53,015 nt of DNA, taken from contig LSSJ01000020.1 of NCBI GenBank assembly GCA_001595785.1, positions 1 through 53,015 on the forward strand. The letters are read 5' to 3'. Every line of letters begins with the position of its first letter. Position 1 is the first letter of the stretch. Shown in pieces: positions 1-8,645 of the stretch. The DNA comes from Euryarchaeota archaeon SM23-78. Lineage in GTDB: Archaea > Nanobdellota > Nanobdellia > Woesearchaeales > SM23-78. The translations under genes were made by a program, and so were the position numbers. The notes under the pieces were generated by a model. That model saw only the letters and a program-made list of their open reading frames with translations, was not told the origin of the DNA and did no database searches.

Positions 1-1
1 T

Positions 2-1411
2 GAGGCTTCGGCAGGTCTCTATGAGCCGGGGGTTTTTACTAGACACAGTCACCTTGAACCTCTTGCTTTAGAGTATCTAGCCAGTGTTTTAAAAAAAGAA
101 GGTTATAAAACAAATATTTTACAGCAAAGAGAAGAACCAGCGGATAAATTTTTGAAGAAAATATTAGGAACAAAACCAAACCTAGTTGCATTTTCAACAT
201 TTACCTACTCTTTCCCCTACTCTAAGAACTTAGCAGGAATGATTAAAGGAACTAACAACAAAATTTATACTGTTTTTGGTGGAGTTCATGTTAGCTCTTA
301 TCCTCAAAGTATAGATGACAAAGCAATTGACTTTATTGTTTTAGGGGAGGGAGAGCATACCCTATTAGATTTAGTAAAAACTTTAGATAATGGTGGAAGA
401 TTAGAAAATGTAAATGGCATAGCTTATTGGGATGATGGGATTAAAATCACAGAACCAAGAAAAAGAATTGAGAATTTGGATGAATTACCATTCCCGTTGA
501 GACCAAAAACAATCTTGGAAAAAACAAGAATTAATACTTTGATGTACCCAACAAAATCTGAACAAAAAGGAGTGGCTTCTATAGCTTACTCTAGGGGTTG
601 TTCATATGGTTGTTCTTTCTGTGCTTCTAAAAATATTTGGGGAAAAACAGTAAACTGGCGTTCTGTCAAGAGTATAGTTGATGAAATAGAAGAGCTACAA
701 AGACAATTCAGAACCAATACAATCTTTTTTACAGATTTAACATTTAATCTTGATAAAGGAAAGGTTTTGGAATTATGCGATGAACTAACAAAACAAAAAA
801 TCTCTGTGAGCTGGGATGCTATGTTAAGAGCCACTTCACCAGATGGCTCTTTGCTTGTTGATAAAGGATTATTAGAAGCAATGAAAAAAGCTAAATGTGC
901 AAAAGTAAGTTATGGGCTAGAAAGTTTAATCTCTGAAATTCAAGAAGTATATAACAAAAAGGGAGAGATTAATGCACTCAAACAAATTCTAGAGTTAGGA
1001 AATAGTATAGGATTAATTAACAAAGGGTATTTGATTATAGGAGAACCAAAACTAGAAACAAAAGAGACTTTAGACTACACTAAAGAAATTTTAAAAGAAT
1101 TATCTTTAGATGAACTAAGAATAAGTTTTTTAACACCATTTCCAAATACCTCAACTTATTTTGAATGTGAACAAGAAAAAAGAATAATAACAAAGAATTG
1201 GGCAAAATATACTTCGGATGAACCAATTTTAGAATTAGACCATTTAAACAAAGAAGAGTTAATAGAAGCAAGAAAAAAAATTTTTAGAGAATTCTATCAA
1301 AACTCAAGTTATGAAAAAAGAATGAAGTCAAAGATAAAGAGATTTCCTCACCTGAAAAAATCATATGATGAACATCTCCAATTTTTAGAACAAAAAGAGG
1401 TGTTAGAATGA
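2..1411 (+). CDS. Radical SAM protein with B12-binding-like N-terminus, 5'-truncated by window edge
   Basis: The frame is open from base 2. The upstream residues align with the N-terminus of the next gene (shared pattern LEYLxxVL), so the TTG at 152 is internal and the true start lies before the window. A Rossmann-like cobalamin-binding-type domain comes first, then a radical SAM core with the [4Fe-4S] motif CSYGCSFC (Cx3Cx2C, about 150 residues after the TTG) following SRGC. Later GEP and TPFPNTS segments also match this class. The DxHxxG cobalamin motif is not visible, so B12 binding is uncertain. The stop overlaps the next start by ATGA, implying translational coupling. Substrate unknown; oxygen-sensitive radical chemistry is inferred from the family. 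Confidence 0.85.
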   Translation, partial: EASAGLYEPGVFTRHSHLEPLALEYLASVLKKEGYKTNILQQREEPADKFLKKILGTKPNLVAFSTFTYSFPYSKNLAGMIKGTNNKIYTVFGGVHVSSYPQSIDDKAIDFIVLGEGEHTLLDLVKTLDNGGRLENVNGIAYWDDGIKITEPRKRIENLDELPFPLRPKTILEKTRINTLMYPTKSEQKGVASIAYSRGCSYGCSFCASKNIWGKTVNWRSVKSIVDEIEELQRQFRTNTIFFTDLTFNLDKGKVLELCDELTKQKISVSWDAMLRATSPDGSLLVDKGLLEAMKKAKCAKVSYGLESLISEIQEVYNKKGEINALKQILELGNSIGLINKGYLIIGEPKLETKETLDYTKEILKELSLDELRISFLTPFPNTSTYFECEQEKRIITKNWAKYTSDEPILELDHLNKEELIEARKKIFREFYQNSSYEKRMKSKIKRFPHLKKSYDEHLQFLEQKEVLE

Positions 1412-2832
1412 AAAACATAACCTTGGTTGAAGCTGCAAAAGGAATGAGTGAATTGGGTGTTTATCAAAGACATGGCAGCTTTGACCCTATTGGGTTAGAA
1501 TATTTAGGAGCTGTTTTAGACGGAAGTGGTTATAATATATTTATTCTGAAACAAAGAAAAGAATCTTCAAAAGAATTCTTAGAAAAAATTCTTAGCACAA
1601 ACCCAGATTTGGTTGGTTTTTCTACATATTCCTATAATTTTCAACATTCAAAGAATTTAGCTGCAATGATTAAAGGAACTAATCCAGAGGTTTATACTGT
1701 TTTTGGAAATGTTCATATTTCGTCTCACCCCACTGATGTAGATGATACCTCTATTGATTTTGGAATTATGGGAGAAGGAGAATATGTTATTAGAGATCTT
1801 GTAAAGGCCCTTGACAAAGGCTATGATGTTAGGAATCTTGAAAGCCTGGTTTATTGGAGTAAGGGGGTAAAAATAAATCCTAGAAGAGGAAGGATAGAAA
1901 ATTTAGATGAGTTACCATTTCCCCTAAGGACAGAAGATCTTATTAAGGAAAATAAGACTGTTTTAATGTATCCATCAACAAAAGAACAAAAACTTGCTGC
2001 TATAAACTATTCAAGAGGGTGTACCTTTGCATGTCCTTACTGTAGCTCTGATAATATTTGGGGTAAAAACGTTAATTGGCGTTCTGCTAAAAATCTTGTT
2101 GATGAAATAGAATACTTAAAGAAAAAATATGATATTAACACTTTATTCTTCACAGACTTGACTTTTAATTTGAATAAAGAAAAAATAAGTGAACTTTGTG
2201 ATGAGATTATAGACAGAGATATAGAGATAAGCTGGTATTCTATGCTAAGATTAGAAGATATGAAAGGAAAACCAATGATTAATAGAGAATTACTTGAAAG
2301 AATGAGAAGAGCTGGTTGTAACAAAGTTGCTTTTGGCATTGAAACCTTTAATGAAGAAATACTTACTTCATATAACAAAAAAGTTTCTTTTGAAAACACA
2401 AGAGATATTTTAGATTTAACTCATCAACTCGGAATAATAAATAAAGGATACTTTATGATTGGTGAACCCTTCCTTGAAACAAAAAAAACCATAAATGAAA
2501 TAAAGAGGAATTTAACTGAATTACCATTTGATATTATAAGAATTGTTTATTTAACGCCCTTTCCAGGAACCTCTATTTATGATAGATATAAAGAAAAGAT
2601 TATTACAAAGGACTGGGCAAGATATACGAGTGAAGAGCCGATATTCTCTCTTAACAATTTAAACCAAGAAGAACTAATGGAAGCTAGGAAAGATATTTTA
2701 TCTTCTTTTTATACAAGTGAGAACTATTTAAAAACAATAAGATCAAAGATAAGAAGATTTCCTCATTTAAGAGAAGCTTTTGAAGAATTCTTTGAATTTC
2801 TTAGTTGTGAAGGAATAAGGGTGAGTTTATGA
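1408..2832 (+). CDS. Radical SAM protein with B12-binding-like N-terminus (tandem paralog)
   Basis: This 474-residue protein is a full-length paralog of the preceding gene, alike along its whole length. Residues 1-140 form a cobalamin-binding-like domain without an obvious DxHxxG motif. The radical SAM motif CTFACPYC lies near residues 204-211 after YSRG, followed by the usual half-barrel segments (FTDLTFNL, GIET, GYFMIGEP). The start overlaps the upstream stop by 4 nt, and its own stop overlaps nadA in the same way, so the three genes look like one polycistron. Tandem copies suggest two related substrates or a heterodimer. The reaction cannot be read from sequence. Confidence 0.88.
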   Translation: MKNITLVEAAKGMSELGVYQRHGSFDPIGLEYLGAVLDGSGYNIFILKQRKESSKEFLEKILSTNPDLVGFSTYSYNFQHSKNLAAMIKGTNPEVYTVFGNVHISSHPTDVDDTSIDFGIMGEGEYVIRDLVKALDKGYDVRNLESLVYWSKGVKINPRRGRIENLDELPFPLRTEDLIKENKTVLMYPSTKEQKLAAINYSRGCTFACPYCSSDNIWGKNVNWRSAKNLVDEIEYLKKKYDINTLFFTDLTFNLNKEKISELCDEIIDRDIEISWYSMLRLEDMKGKPMINRELLERMRRAGCNKVAFGIETFNEEILTSYNKKVSFENTRDILDLTHQLGIINKGYFMIGEPFLETKKTINEIKRNLTELPFDIIRIVYLTPFPGTSIYDRYKEKIITKDWARYTSEEPIFSLNNLNQEELMEARKDILSSFYTSENYLKTIRSKIRRFPHLREAFEEFFEFLSCEGIRVSL

Positions 2833-3839
2833 GAACCTTGGAAAAACATATTCAGGAACTAAGAAAAGAAATCTTTGAATTAAAGAAAAAAAGAAATGCA
2901 GTAATTCTTGCACATAGTTACCAAAATCCTTATGTCCAAGATACTTCTGATTTCGTAGGTTCTTCTTTACAGCTTGCTCAAAAAGCTAAGAACCTGGATT
3001 GCGATGTTGTTGTTTTTGCAGGTGTTGATTTTATGGCAGCCACAACCAAGATTCTTAATCCAGAAAAAATAGTTTTAATTCCAGATAATAGAGCAAAGTG
3101 CCCTCTTGCAAGAATGTTAACTGTAGAAGATTTAAAAGAAGCCAAAAAAAGATATCCTAAGGCACCCATTCTACTTTATACAAATACAACAGCAGAATGC
3201 CAGGCACAAGCAGACATAATCTATACTGCTGGAAATGCAATTGAAATTGTTGATAAAATGGCCAAAAAAACAGGTTCTGATGTTATAATTTATGGTCCTG
3301 ATGTTAATATGGCATACTTTGTTGGAAAAAGATTGAAGTGCCAGGTATTGGTAAAAACAGCAAGTGGAGTAAAGAAGATAAAAGGACTTGAAAGAGACAA
3401 TAGATTAATCTATGTCCCAAGCCAAGGGTACTGTGCTCCACATATTAGAATACTTCCAGAAACAATTGAAAAGATGAAGCAGAAATATCCAAATGCCAAG
3501 GTTCTTACACATTCTGAGTGTTATCCAGGTGTTCAAGAAATATCTGATTTTGTTGGTTCAACAGGGGATATGATTAGATTTGTGAAACATAGCAAAGCAA
3601 AAGAATTTTTAGTAGGGACTGAAAAAGATTTTTGTTATAAATTAAAAAAAGAAGTTCCAGGTAAGAAATACCATCCAATTGGAAAAATAGATAATACAGA
3701 GATAATCTGCCCTTATATGAAGATGCATTCTTTAGAAAAAATTAAAGATTCATTAAAGTATAACATATATGAAGTTCATGTATCTCAAAGCATTGCAAAA
3801 AGAGCTAGGAAGGCAATAGAGCGAATGTTAGAGATATGA
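2829..3839 (+). CDS. nadA: Quinolinate synthase NadA
   Basis: NadA condenses iminoaspartate with dihydroxyacetone phosphate to quinolinate, the pyridine ring precursor of NAD, using a [4Fe-4S] cluster. The N-terminal signature reads AHSYQNPYVQDTSDFVGSSL; most relatives have AHYYQ, so one aromatic is replaced by Ser. Probable cluster cysteines are C91 (KCPLA), C202 (GYCAPH) and C294 (ICPYMKM). THSECYPGV and GSTGDMI match the substrate-binding region. At 336 residues it is slightly long, with about 20 extra residues before C202. It starts inside the stop of the radical SAM gene (ATGA). No nadB or nadC is visible here. Confidence 0.92.
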   Translation: MRTLEKHIQELRKEIFELKKKRNAVILAHSYQNPYVQDTSDFVGSSLQLAQKAKNLDCDVVVFAGVDFMAATTKILNPEKIVLIPDNRAKCPLARMLTVEDLKEAKKRYPKAPILLYTNTTAECQAQADIIYTAGNAIEIVDKMAKKTGSDVIIYGPDVNMAYFVGKRLKCQVLVKTASGVKKIKGLERDNRLIYVPSQGYCAPHIRILPETIEKMKQKYPNAKVLTHSECYPGVQEISDFVGSTGDMIRFVKHSKAKEFLVGTEKDFCYKLKKEVPGKKYHPIGKIDNTEIICPYMKMHSLEKIKDSLKYNIYEVHVSQSIAKRARKAIERMLEI

Positions 3840-3861
3840 ACCTACTCTTGTTTACACAACC

Positions 3862-3870
3862 TTTTTAAAT
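3862..3870 (+). promoter_or_regulatory. TATA box and SD of srp54
   Basis: The A/T-rich box TTTTTAAAT lies about 40 nt before the GTG start of srp54. Transcription would begin near 3893, leaving a leader of about a dozen bases that carries the SD-like AGGTG at 3893-3897, 8 nt before GTG 3906. Confidence 0.5.
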
Positions 3871-3905
3871 CTTCTTCTTATCCTCTATTCATAGGTGAAA
3901 AAAGA

Positions 3906-5267
3906 GTGGTTTTAGACAAACTCTCAGATTCATTGAAAAACACCTTGAAAAAGATTACTGGCGCGAGTTTTGTAGATGAAAAACTAGTGAATGAGTTGGT
4001 TAAAGATATTCAGCGCGCATTTTTGCAAGGAGATGTTAATGTAAAACTGGTTTTTGAGATTACCCAGAAGATAAAGGAAAGAGCTCTTAAGGAGGAGCCT
4101 CCTAAGGGTGTTACTCGTAAAGAGTTTCTTATCAAGATTGTTTATGATGAGCTGGTTAACTTTTTAGGAGGTCCTGGTGCTAAAATCTTGGTTAAGGGCA
4201 AGCCTTTTAAGATGATGCTGGTGGGCTTGTTTGGGAGTGGTAAGAGTACTAGTGCTGGTAAACTAGCTGCTTTTTATAAGAAGCGAGGCTTAAAAGTGGC
4301 TCTAGTGCAAACAGATACTTGGAGGCCTGCTGCTTATGACCAATTAGAAACCTTGGCTAAAAAGGTAAAGGTTGATTTCTTTGGAGTTAAAGGGGAGAAA
4401 AATGCTATTAAAATCTATAAGAAGTTTGAGAAGGAGTATAAAAAATATGATATGATTATTATTGACACTGCTGGTAGAGATGCTCTTAGCAAGGACCTTA
4501 TTAAAGAGCTTAATGATATTCATAAAGCTGTTAAGCCTGATGAGAATCTATTAGTGACTAGTGCTGATATTGGTCAGGCAGCTGAGAAGCAAGCAAAGAA
4601 ATTCCATGAGACTTGTAAGGTAACAGGTGTATTCATTGCTAAGCTTGAAGGTACTGCTAAGGGTGGTGGTGCTTTGATTGCTTGTGCTGTTACTGGTGCT
4701 CCTGTCAAGTTCATTGGTATTGGCGAGAAGATGCCTGATCTTGAGGAGTTCAAGCCAGAAGGCTTTGTGGGCAGGCTTCTTGGCATGGGTGATTTAGAGG
4801 CTTTGCTTGAAAAGGCTAAAGAGGCTATTACTGAGGAAGAAGCCCAAGATTTGGGTAGGAAGTTCTTAAAAGGCGAGTTCAATCTATTAGATTTGTATGA
4901 GCAGATGCGTGCTTTAAAGAAAATGGGTCCTTTGAAAAAAGTGATGGACATGGTTCCTGGCATGAGCCAGATAAAGCTACCTAAAGAAGCCCTTCAAGTC
5001 CAGGAGAAGAAACTTGAGATTTGGCGTCATGTAATGGATAGCATGACCAAAGAAGAGCTTGAAGACCCTGAAACAGTCACAGGCAAAAGGATTGAAAGAA
5101 TTGCCAAAGGCGCTGGCACAACAACCCAGGAAGTAAGAGGGCTTTTAAAACAATACCGTCAGAGCAAGAAGCTAGTCAAATTAATGAAAGGCGCTGATTC
5201 TGAGAAGGGCATGCAAAAAGCTCTTCAAAGAATGCAGAAAGGAGGGCAGGTTAAGTTTAAGATGTAG
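3906..5267 (+). CDS. srp54: Signal recognition particle GTPase SRP54
   Basis: SRP54 binds signal peptides and SRP RNA and delivers ribosomes to the membrane receptor FtsY. The order is canonical: N helical domain (1-95), G domain with G1 GLFGSGKST (107-115), DTAGRD (187-192) and the AKLEGTAKGGG loop, then a Met-rich M domain from about 320. The RNA-binding segment RIERIAKGAGTTTQEV is in the M domain. The length of 453 aa is usual. The start is GTG with AGGTG 8 nt upstream. It has its own promoter after nadA and is followed by a T-rich stretch that may terminate transcription. Confidence 0.97.
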   Translation: MVLDKLSDSLKNTLKKITGASFVDEKLVNELVKDIQRAFLQGDVNVKLVFEITQKIKERALKEEPPKGVTRKEFLIKIVYDELVNFLGGPGAKILVKGKPFKMMLVGLFGSGKSTSAGKLAAFYKKRGLKVALVQTDTWRPAAYDQLETLAKKVKVDFFGVKGEKNAIKIYKKFEKEYKKYDMIIIDTAGRDALSKDLIKELNDIHKAVKPDENLLVTSADIGQAAEKQAKKFHETCKVTGVFIAKLEGTAKGGGALIACAVTGAPVKFIGIGEKMPDLEEFKPEGFVGRLLGMGDLEALLEKAKEAITEEEAQDLGRKFLKGEFNLLDLYEQMRALKKMGPLKKVMDMVPGMSQIKLPKEALQVQEKKLEIWRHVMDSMTKEELEDPETVTGKRIERIAKGAGTTTQEVRGLLKQYRQSKKLVKLMKGADSEKGMQKALQRMQKGGQVKFKM

Positions 5268-5278
5268 TTTTCACTAAA

Positions 5279-5303
5279 GTCTTTTTCTTGCACATTGTTT
5301 TTA
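5279..5303 (+). terminator. T-rich probable terminator of srp54
   Basis: Two T-runs (CTTTTTCTT and GTTTTTAA) begin 12 nt after the srp54 stop. U-tracts are the usual archaeal intrinsic termination signal. There is no strong hairpin, as expected in Archaea. Confidence 0.4.
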
Positions 5304-5322
5304 ACTAGTTAGAAATTAGTTG

Positions 5323-5402
5323 GTAACACAGAGAGGAGGAATGTATAGGGTTAAGGGTGGGTGAGGTGATCTTAAGAACCTAGTGTTCCCCCTCTGTGTT
5401 AC
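5323..5402. ncRNA. Long hairpin, candidate structured RNA
   Basis: The arms GTAACACAGAG (5323-5333) and CTCTGTGTTAC (5392-5402) pair perfectly over 11 bp. The helix extends inward through GG, GGAA and TTCC, CC with two bulged A's to about 17 bp. A G-rich loop (GGGTGGGTGAGG) follows. A small hairpin ACAC-GAAG-GTGT lies just downstream. No ORF covers it. It sits between srp54 and a convergent tldD-like gene. I do not recognise an SRP RNA, RNase P or box C/D pattern. Confidence 0.4.
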
Positions 5403-5644
5403 AGGATAAACACGAAGGTGTGTAAGTATTATCTTTTGGATCATCCCCAAAACCTTGTTATGTTATTACTGTGTGGTAGTACTTATATTTAAATGTTTCG
5501 GTTTTGGGGGCGAAACACTCAAAAACTTGTTTTTGTTGTGTTTTGATTTTTTTATCGAAATGTTCAAAAATCGTTTTTGATTTTTGTTGGGTTTTGGTTA
5601 GATAATTTATTTTCAATATAGAACAATATTATAAATAAAAAAAT
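5403..5644. other. AT-rich intergenic stretch with inverted repeats
   Basis: This part of the 377-nt gap between srp54 and the tldD-like gene has no credible ORF. It holds a spaced inverted repeat CCCCAAAACC / GGTTTTGGGG (about 5454-5463 and 5500-5510), an outer TAAGTA/TACTTA pair, and two imperfect copies of a TTCAAAAA...TTTTTG palindrome between 5510 and 5600, of the kind scattered through other gaps in this window. Confidence 0.4.
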
Positions 5645-7255
5645 TTATGCTATTTTGGGAAGAATTCTTTTAGTAAGTCTTGTAGGTGATATCTTGTTAA
5701 AAGATACTTCTTTTAGAAAAGCAGAAGGTGCTTTTCCAGCAACAGGAATCACACCAGAGAGAGAATCGCAAAATCCCTGCTCAAAAGAATAGGTGTTACT
5801 GCAACAGGTTATTTGGTCAAGCAAATAATAAGGGCTTCCATGAAGATATGCGCCTGTTACTAATTCTTTATTCCCATTAGGATAAATCTTATATAAACGG
5901 TTAGGATACAACTCAAATTCTCCTGTCTCAGGATCAACATAACCACTACCACTATCTATATATAAGCCAAAATCATGGTTTTTTTTCTCACAATAATGCA
6001 TTATTTTCTTCATCAGCCCTTGCTCGCTCACACCAGAAGGGGCCTGAATAAATACGTTGGTTATTCTAGGTTCAGGTATAAGAGTCACATAATTTGAATC
6101 CTCATCTTCTCCAATAACCCATTCGCTTCTTGCATGACCATTTGAATGTAATTTCAGCTTTCCAGCACTAGGGCGGTCAAGAAGAAAATTTTTCAGAACT
6201 CCGTTCTCAACAAGAACAGCCCTTTGTGCCTGAACACCTTCTTCATCATAAACAATATGACCAAAACCATTGCGATAAGTTGGGTCATCTATAATAGTTA
6301 GAAAAGAAGGCATAATCTGTTTGCCTATCTTATCTGCAAAAACATTTGATTCTCCTTCATAAATATATTTACCAGACAATAAATGGGCTGCTAAGGCTTC
6401 ATGAAAAAAGATGTAAAAAGCTTTTCCATTTAAAAAAACAGGATAATGCCCTGATTCTAAAAGAGGAGCATTAGCCAGAGCATTAATATGATTTATTATT
6501 GAATTAACCTTCCTGCCATTCAAATACTCGAACTTCTTCATTTGACTTGGATTCATAGCAAGATGAATGTATACTGCATGCTCTATTATTGCAGAATCCT
6601 TTCCTTTAATAATTATCTCCAACTTACACCGCCCTCTAAAACTATGGCTTCTTATTTGGGTGCCTTCTGAATTCACATATCTTCTTAAAACATCTTCAAA
6701 CTTTATGCAAGCCTCTACCTGTTCAATAATAGGTTTAGTCTCTTTGTAAATTATGCCTGTAAGTTCTGCTAATCTTGTAATGCCTTTTTCAGAGATTAGA
6801 TCATCCTCTTGCTTAAGATAAGAAGATATGCTTTTAACAACAGGTTCTTTTGAAAGTGCAAAAAAGATTTTTGGATCTATACGCGCCTGTGAGTCACCTT
6901 TCTGCTTTAGATAATCACTTACAGCTTCTTTCAAAGATGAATCCAGAGTTCTGTCAAGCACTCTTTTCATAGCAGTCTCATCCTTAGGGAGTTCTTCTTC
7001 ACCATATGTGTATCTTCCTAATCCTTCTGCACCACCTATGAACACATCTGCTAAGAAGCCTTTCTCATCAATTGTTTTATCATCAGATAAAGCACCATTC
7101 TTGGCACATACAATTCTGCCTTTTTTCTCTTTGAATGTTAAAGAAATAAAACTAGGTTTTTTTTGGACAGGGTTATCAAAAACCTTAAGCTTCACCTCGG
7201 GTTGCATCCACTTCTGAACAAGTTCATTTAAAGTCTGTAATATTTTATCGCCCAT
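5645..7255 (-). CDS. TldD/PmbA family protein (putative metalloprotease)
   Basis: The 536-residue protein resembles the TldD/PmbA family, which processes modified peptides and CcdA-type antitoxins in bacteria. The C-terminal half matches best: SGSGYVDPETG, then GAYLHGSP and a Cys-containing tail CDSLSGVIPVAGKAP like the family CGKxGQxVPV block. The metal site is unusual: H285-E286-A-L-A-A-H291 has four residues between HE and the second H, where TldD has HExxxH. This may be a one-residue insertion with realigned ligands or a changed metal site. The N-terminal 150 residues are less typical. An AAGGGG SD precedes the ATG. Substrate unknown. Confidence 0.8.
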   Translation of the reverse strand: MGDKILQTLNELVQKWMQPEVKLKVFDNPVQKKPSFISLTFKEKKGRIVCAKNGALSDDKTIDEKGFLADVFIGGAEGLGRYTYGEEELPKDETAMKRVLDRTLDSSLKEAVSDYLKQKGDSQARIDPKIFFALSKEPVVKSISSYLKQEDDLISEKGITRLAELTGIIYKETKPIIEQVEACIKFEDVLRRYVNSEGTQIRSHSFRGRCKLEIIIKGKDSAIIEHAVYIHLAMNPSQMKKFEYLNGRKVNSIINHINALANAPLLESGHYPVFLNGKAFYIFFHEALAAHLLSGKYIYEGESNVFADKIGKQIMPSFLTIIDDPTYRNGFGHIVYDEEGVQAQRAVLVENGVLKNFLLDRPSAGKLKLHSNGHARSEWVIGEDEDSNYVTLIPEPRITNVFIQAPSGVSEQGLMKKIMHYCEKKNHDFGLYIDSGSGYVDPETGEFELYPNRLYKIYPNGNKELVTGAYLHGSPYYLLDQITCCSNTYSFEQGFCDSLSGVIPVAGKAPSAFLKEVSFNKISPTRLTKRILPKIA

Positions 7256-7358
7256 TATTTATCCCCTTAAATCCAGTGCCTTGTTTTGGGGGAGCAGAGA
7301 ATATAAAAACCTTTCGGAAAATAACTATTATTGAATGGTTAAAGAAGTTCGAAGCTTC

Positions 7359-8390
7359 TTAAAGCTGCCCCCTTATATTCCCTACAAACCTCTCAAAATC
7401 CTTTATCTTTACACATGCCCCTGCTGCATGGTCATGGCCTCCCCCATAGCCTGTTATGCCTTCAAGAGCCTTGTTGATGATAGGAGGAAGCTTAATCTTT
7501 GTAGACCTTAAAGAGCACTTATACTCATCATTGTACTCCCAGGCAACAAGAAACACTTTATCAGGGTGCTTATATATTAACTCATTACTTATCTCCTTGG
7601 AAAAAGAGTAGTCAGGACTACTATAAACAAACAACACCAACTTGTCCTGAGGCTTAACCTTTACTCTCTTAATAATCTCAGTGTACTTCTCCATTAATCT
7701 GTTATACTTCTTATATATGAACTTGCCTCCAGAAGATTTCTGGTCAAGAATCTCATAAGGGTCTTTTATCCTGGTAAACACTTTTATTGACTTAATCACA
7801 TCAGAAGTCTTACCCTTGAGATTAAAAGAAACAATCTTTATAAGCTCTCCAAATCTTGAAGTGAATAATGCAACTTCTGGTTTTTTTATGAGAGGTGAGA
7901 GTAAATCAGGGTATTTGGCTCTGAACTCATCTAGTATCTTATCCTCTGGAAAAAACCAGTCACCTACCATACCTATCATTGCTATCCAAAGATGCTTTTT
8001 TAAAGCCTTGTAAATCCAGTAAGAGGTTGGACTGTTATCATCAGGGTCTAAAGCCCTTGGATTATAATACTCAACTTTATGTCTTTTAACAACAGGATGA
8101 TGATCTATCCACACAATTCTTGTCTTAATCTTGTCAATGAATTCTTGATTAACAATAGGAACATCAACGATGAATACAAGGTCAGGTCCATAGTCATTAA
8201 CCTTTTGAGCCATCTCAGGGCCTAGTTCAGGAGCATTCTTTACTGGTATGCCTCGACCTTCTTTTATGTGCTTATAAATTAAAAGAAAACTGGCTAAGCC
8301 ATCAGGATCATCATCAAACAGAATAACAGGCCTGGTGCATGAATCAAATATGTTTCTTAGTTCTTGTAACTGGTTTTCTGTTAATGGCAT
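7359..8390 (-). CDS. DHH family phosphoesterase (RecJ/GAN-like or nanoRNase-like)
   Basis: The metal-binding DHH motifs are in order: DDDPDG (26-31), a following Asp block (IVDVP), and DHH (96-98). A C-terminal DHHA1 domain ends with GGGHDHAAG near 316-324. At 343 residues it is closer to compact archaeal DHH exonucleases than to full bacterial RecJ. Such enzymes degrade single-stranded DNA/RNA or short oligonucleotides with Mn2+. The exact substrate cannot be told. The ATG has an AGGAG SD. Upstream on the same strand lies a structured element and then the ThiF-like gene, so cotranscription is possible. Confidence 0.88.
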   Translation of the reverse strand: MPLTENQLQELRNIFDSCTRPVILFDDDPDGLASFLLIYKHIKEGRGIPVKNAPELGPEMAQKVNDYGPDLVFIVDVPIVNQEFIDKIKTRIVWIDHHPVVKRHKVEYYNPRALDPDDNSPTSYWIYKALKKHLWIAMIGMVGDWFFPEDKILDEFRAKYPDLLSPLIKKPEVALFTSRFGELIKIVSFNLKGKTSDVIKSIKVFTRIKDPYEILDQKSSGGKFIYKKYNRLMEKYTEIIKRVKVKPQDKLVLFVYSSPDYSFSKEISNELIYKHPDKVFLVAWEYNDEYKCSLRSTKIKLPPIINKALEGITGYGGGHDHAAGACVKIKDFERFVGNIRGQL

Positions 8391-8415
8391 TGTTTTCTCC
8401 TAGGTTACTGATTTT

Positions 8416-8540
8416 AAGGCATTTTTGACCGTCTGTGCCTTTGAGTGCATTGCCAATTTTGTTTTTTATTGGCATGCAATGGCCAGACAGAGCTTTGCGA
8501 ATAGTTTTGTGAGCAAAGCGGAGTAGGGCAAAAATGCCTT
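8416..8540 (-). repeat. Three-way-junction element, copy 1 (structured RNA or palindromic mobile element)
   Basis: The outer stem P1 is a perfect 12-bp inverted repeat, AAGGCATTTTTG (8416-8427) with 8529-8540. Read on the minus strand, P1 is followed by CCCTACTC (8521-8528), then hairpin P2 GCTTTGC/GCAAAGC (8513-8519 with 8492-8498). Next comes P3, built from GTCTG/CAGAC (8484-8488 with 8431-8435), GCC/GGC (8481-8483 with 8437-8439) and an inner GCAT(T)GCCAAT/ATTGGCATGC helix (8447-8457 with 8468-8477). The joiner GACGGT (8428-8433) returns to P1. The same layout recurs at 40335-40474. It has no coding potential and lies between two minus-strand genes. Confidence 0.7.
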
Positions 8541-8558
8541 TGAAATAATGATTAAAGC

Positions 8559-8643
8559 TTTTGCTTTTGTATACGCAATATACAATTCAAAAATTATTTT
8601 TACAGTTTTTGCTTTTGTATACGCAATATACAATTCAAAAATT
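8559..8643. repeat. Direct repeat, 2 copies of 37 nt at a 48-nt period
   Basis: An identical 37-nt unit occurs at 8559-8595 and 8607-8643. Each unit contains the imperfect palindrome GTATACGCAATATAC followed by AATTCAAAAATT. The copies are separated by 11 nt. They lie just after the end of the ThiF-like gene and next to the three-way-junction element. This is a local tandem duplication; two copies are too few to suggest CRISPR. Confidence 0.85.
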
Positions 8644-8645
8644 GT

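Noticed and set aside
152-1411. Radical SAM gene starting at TTG 152
   Set aside because: The frame upstream is open to base 2 and aligns with the N-terminus of the adjacent paralog, so the gene is cut by the window edge.
3840-3850. CCTACTC near 3840 as a third element joiner
   Set aside because: No flanking inverted repeat and no GACGGT partner within 300 nt.
5323-5402. SRP RNA gene beside srp54
   Set aside because: No GNAR tetraloop/GGAAGG..AGCA helix 8 signature, and it is far too short.
8559-8643. CRISPR-like direct repeats
   Set aside because: Only two copies with an 11-nt spacer and no cas genes; a simple tandem duplication.
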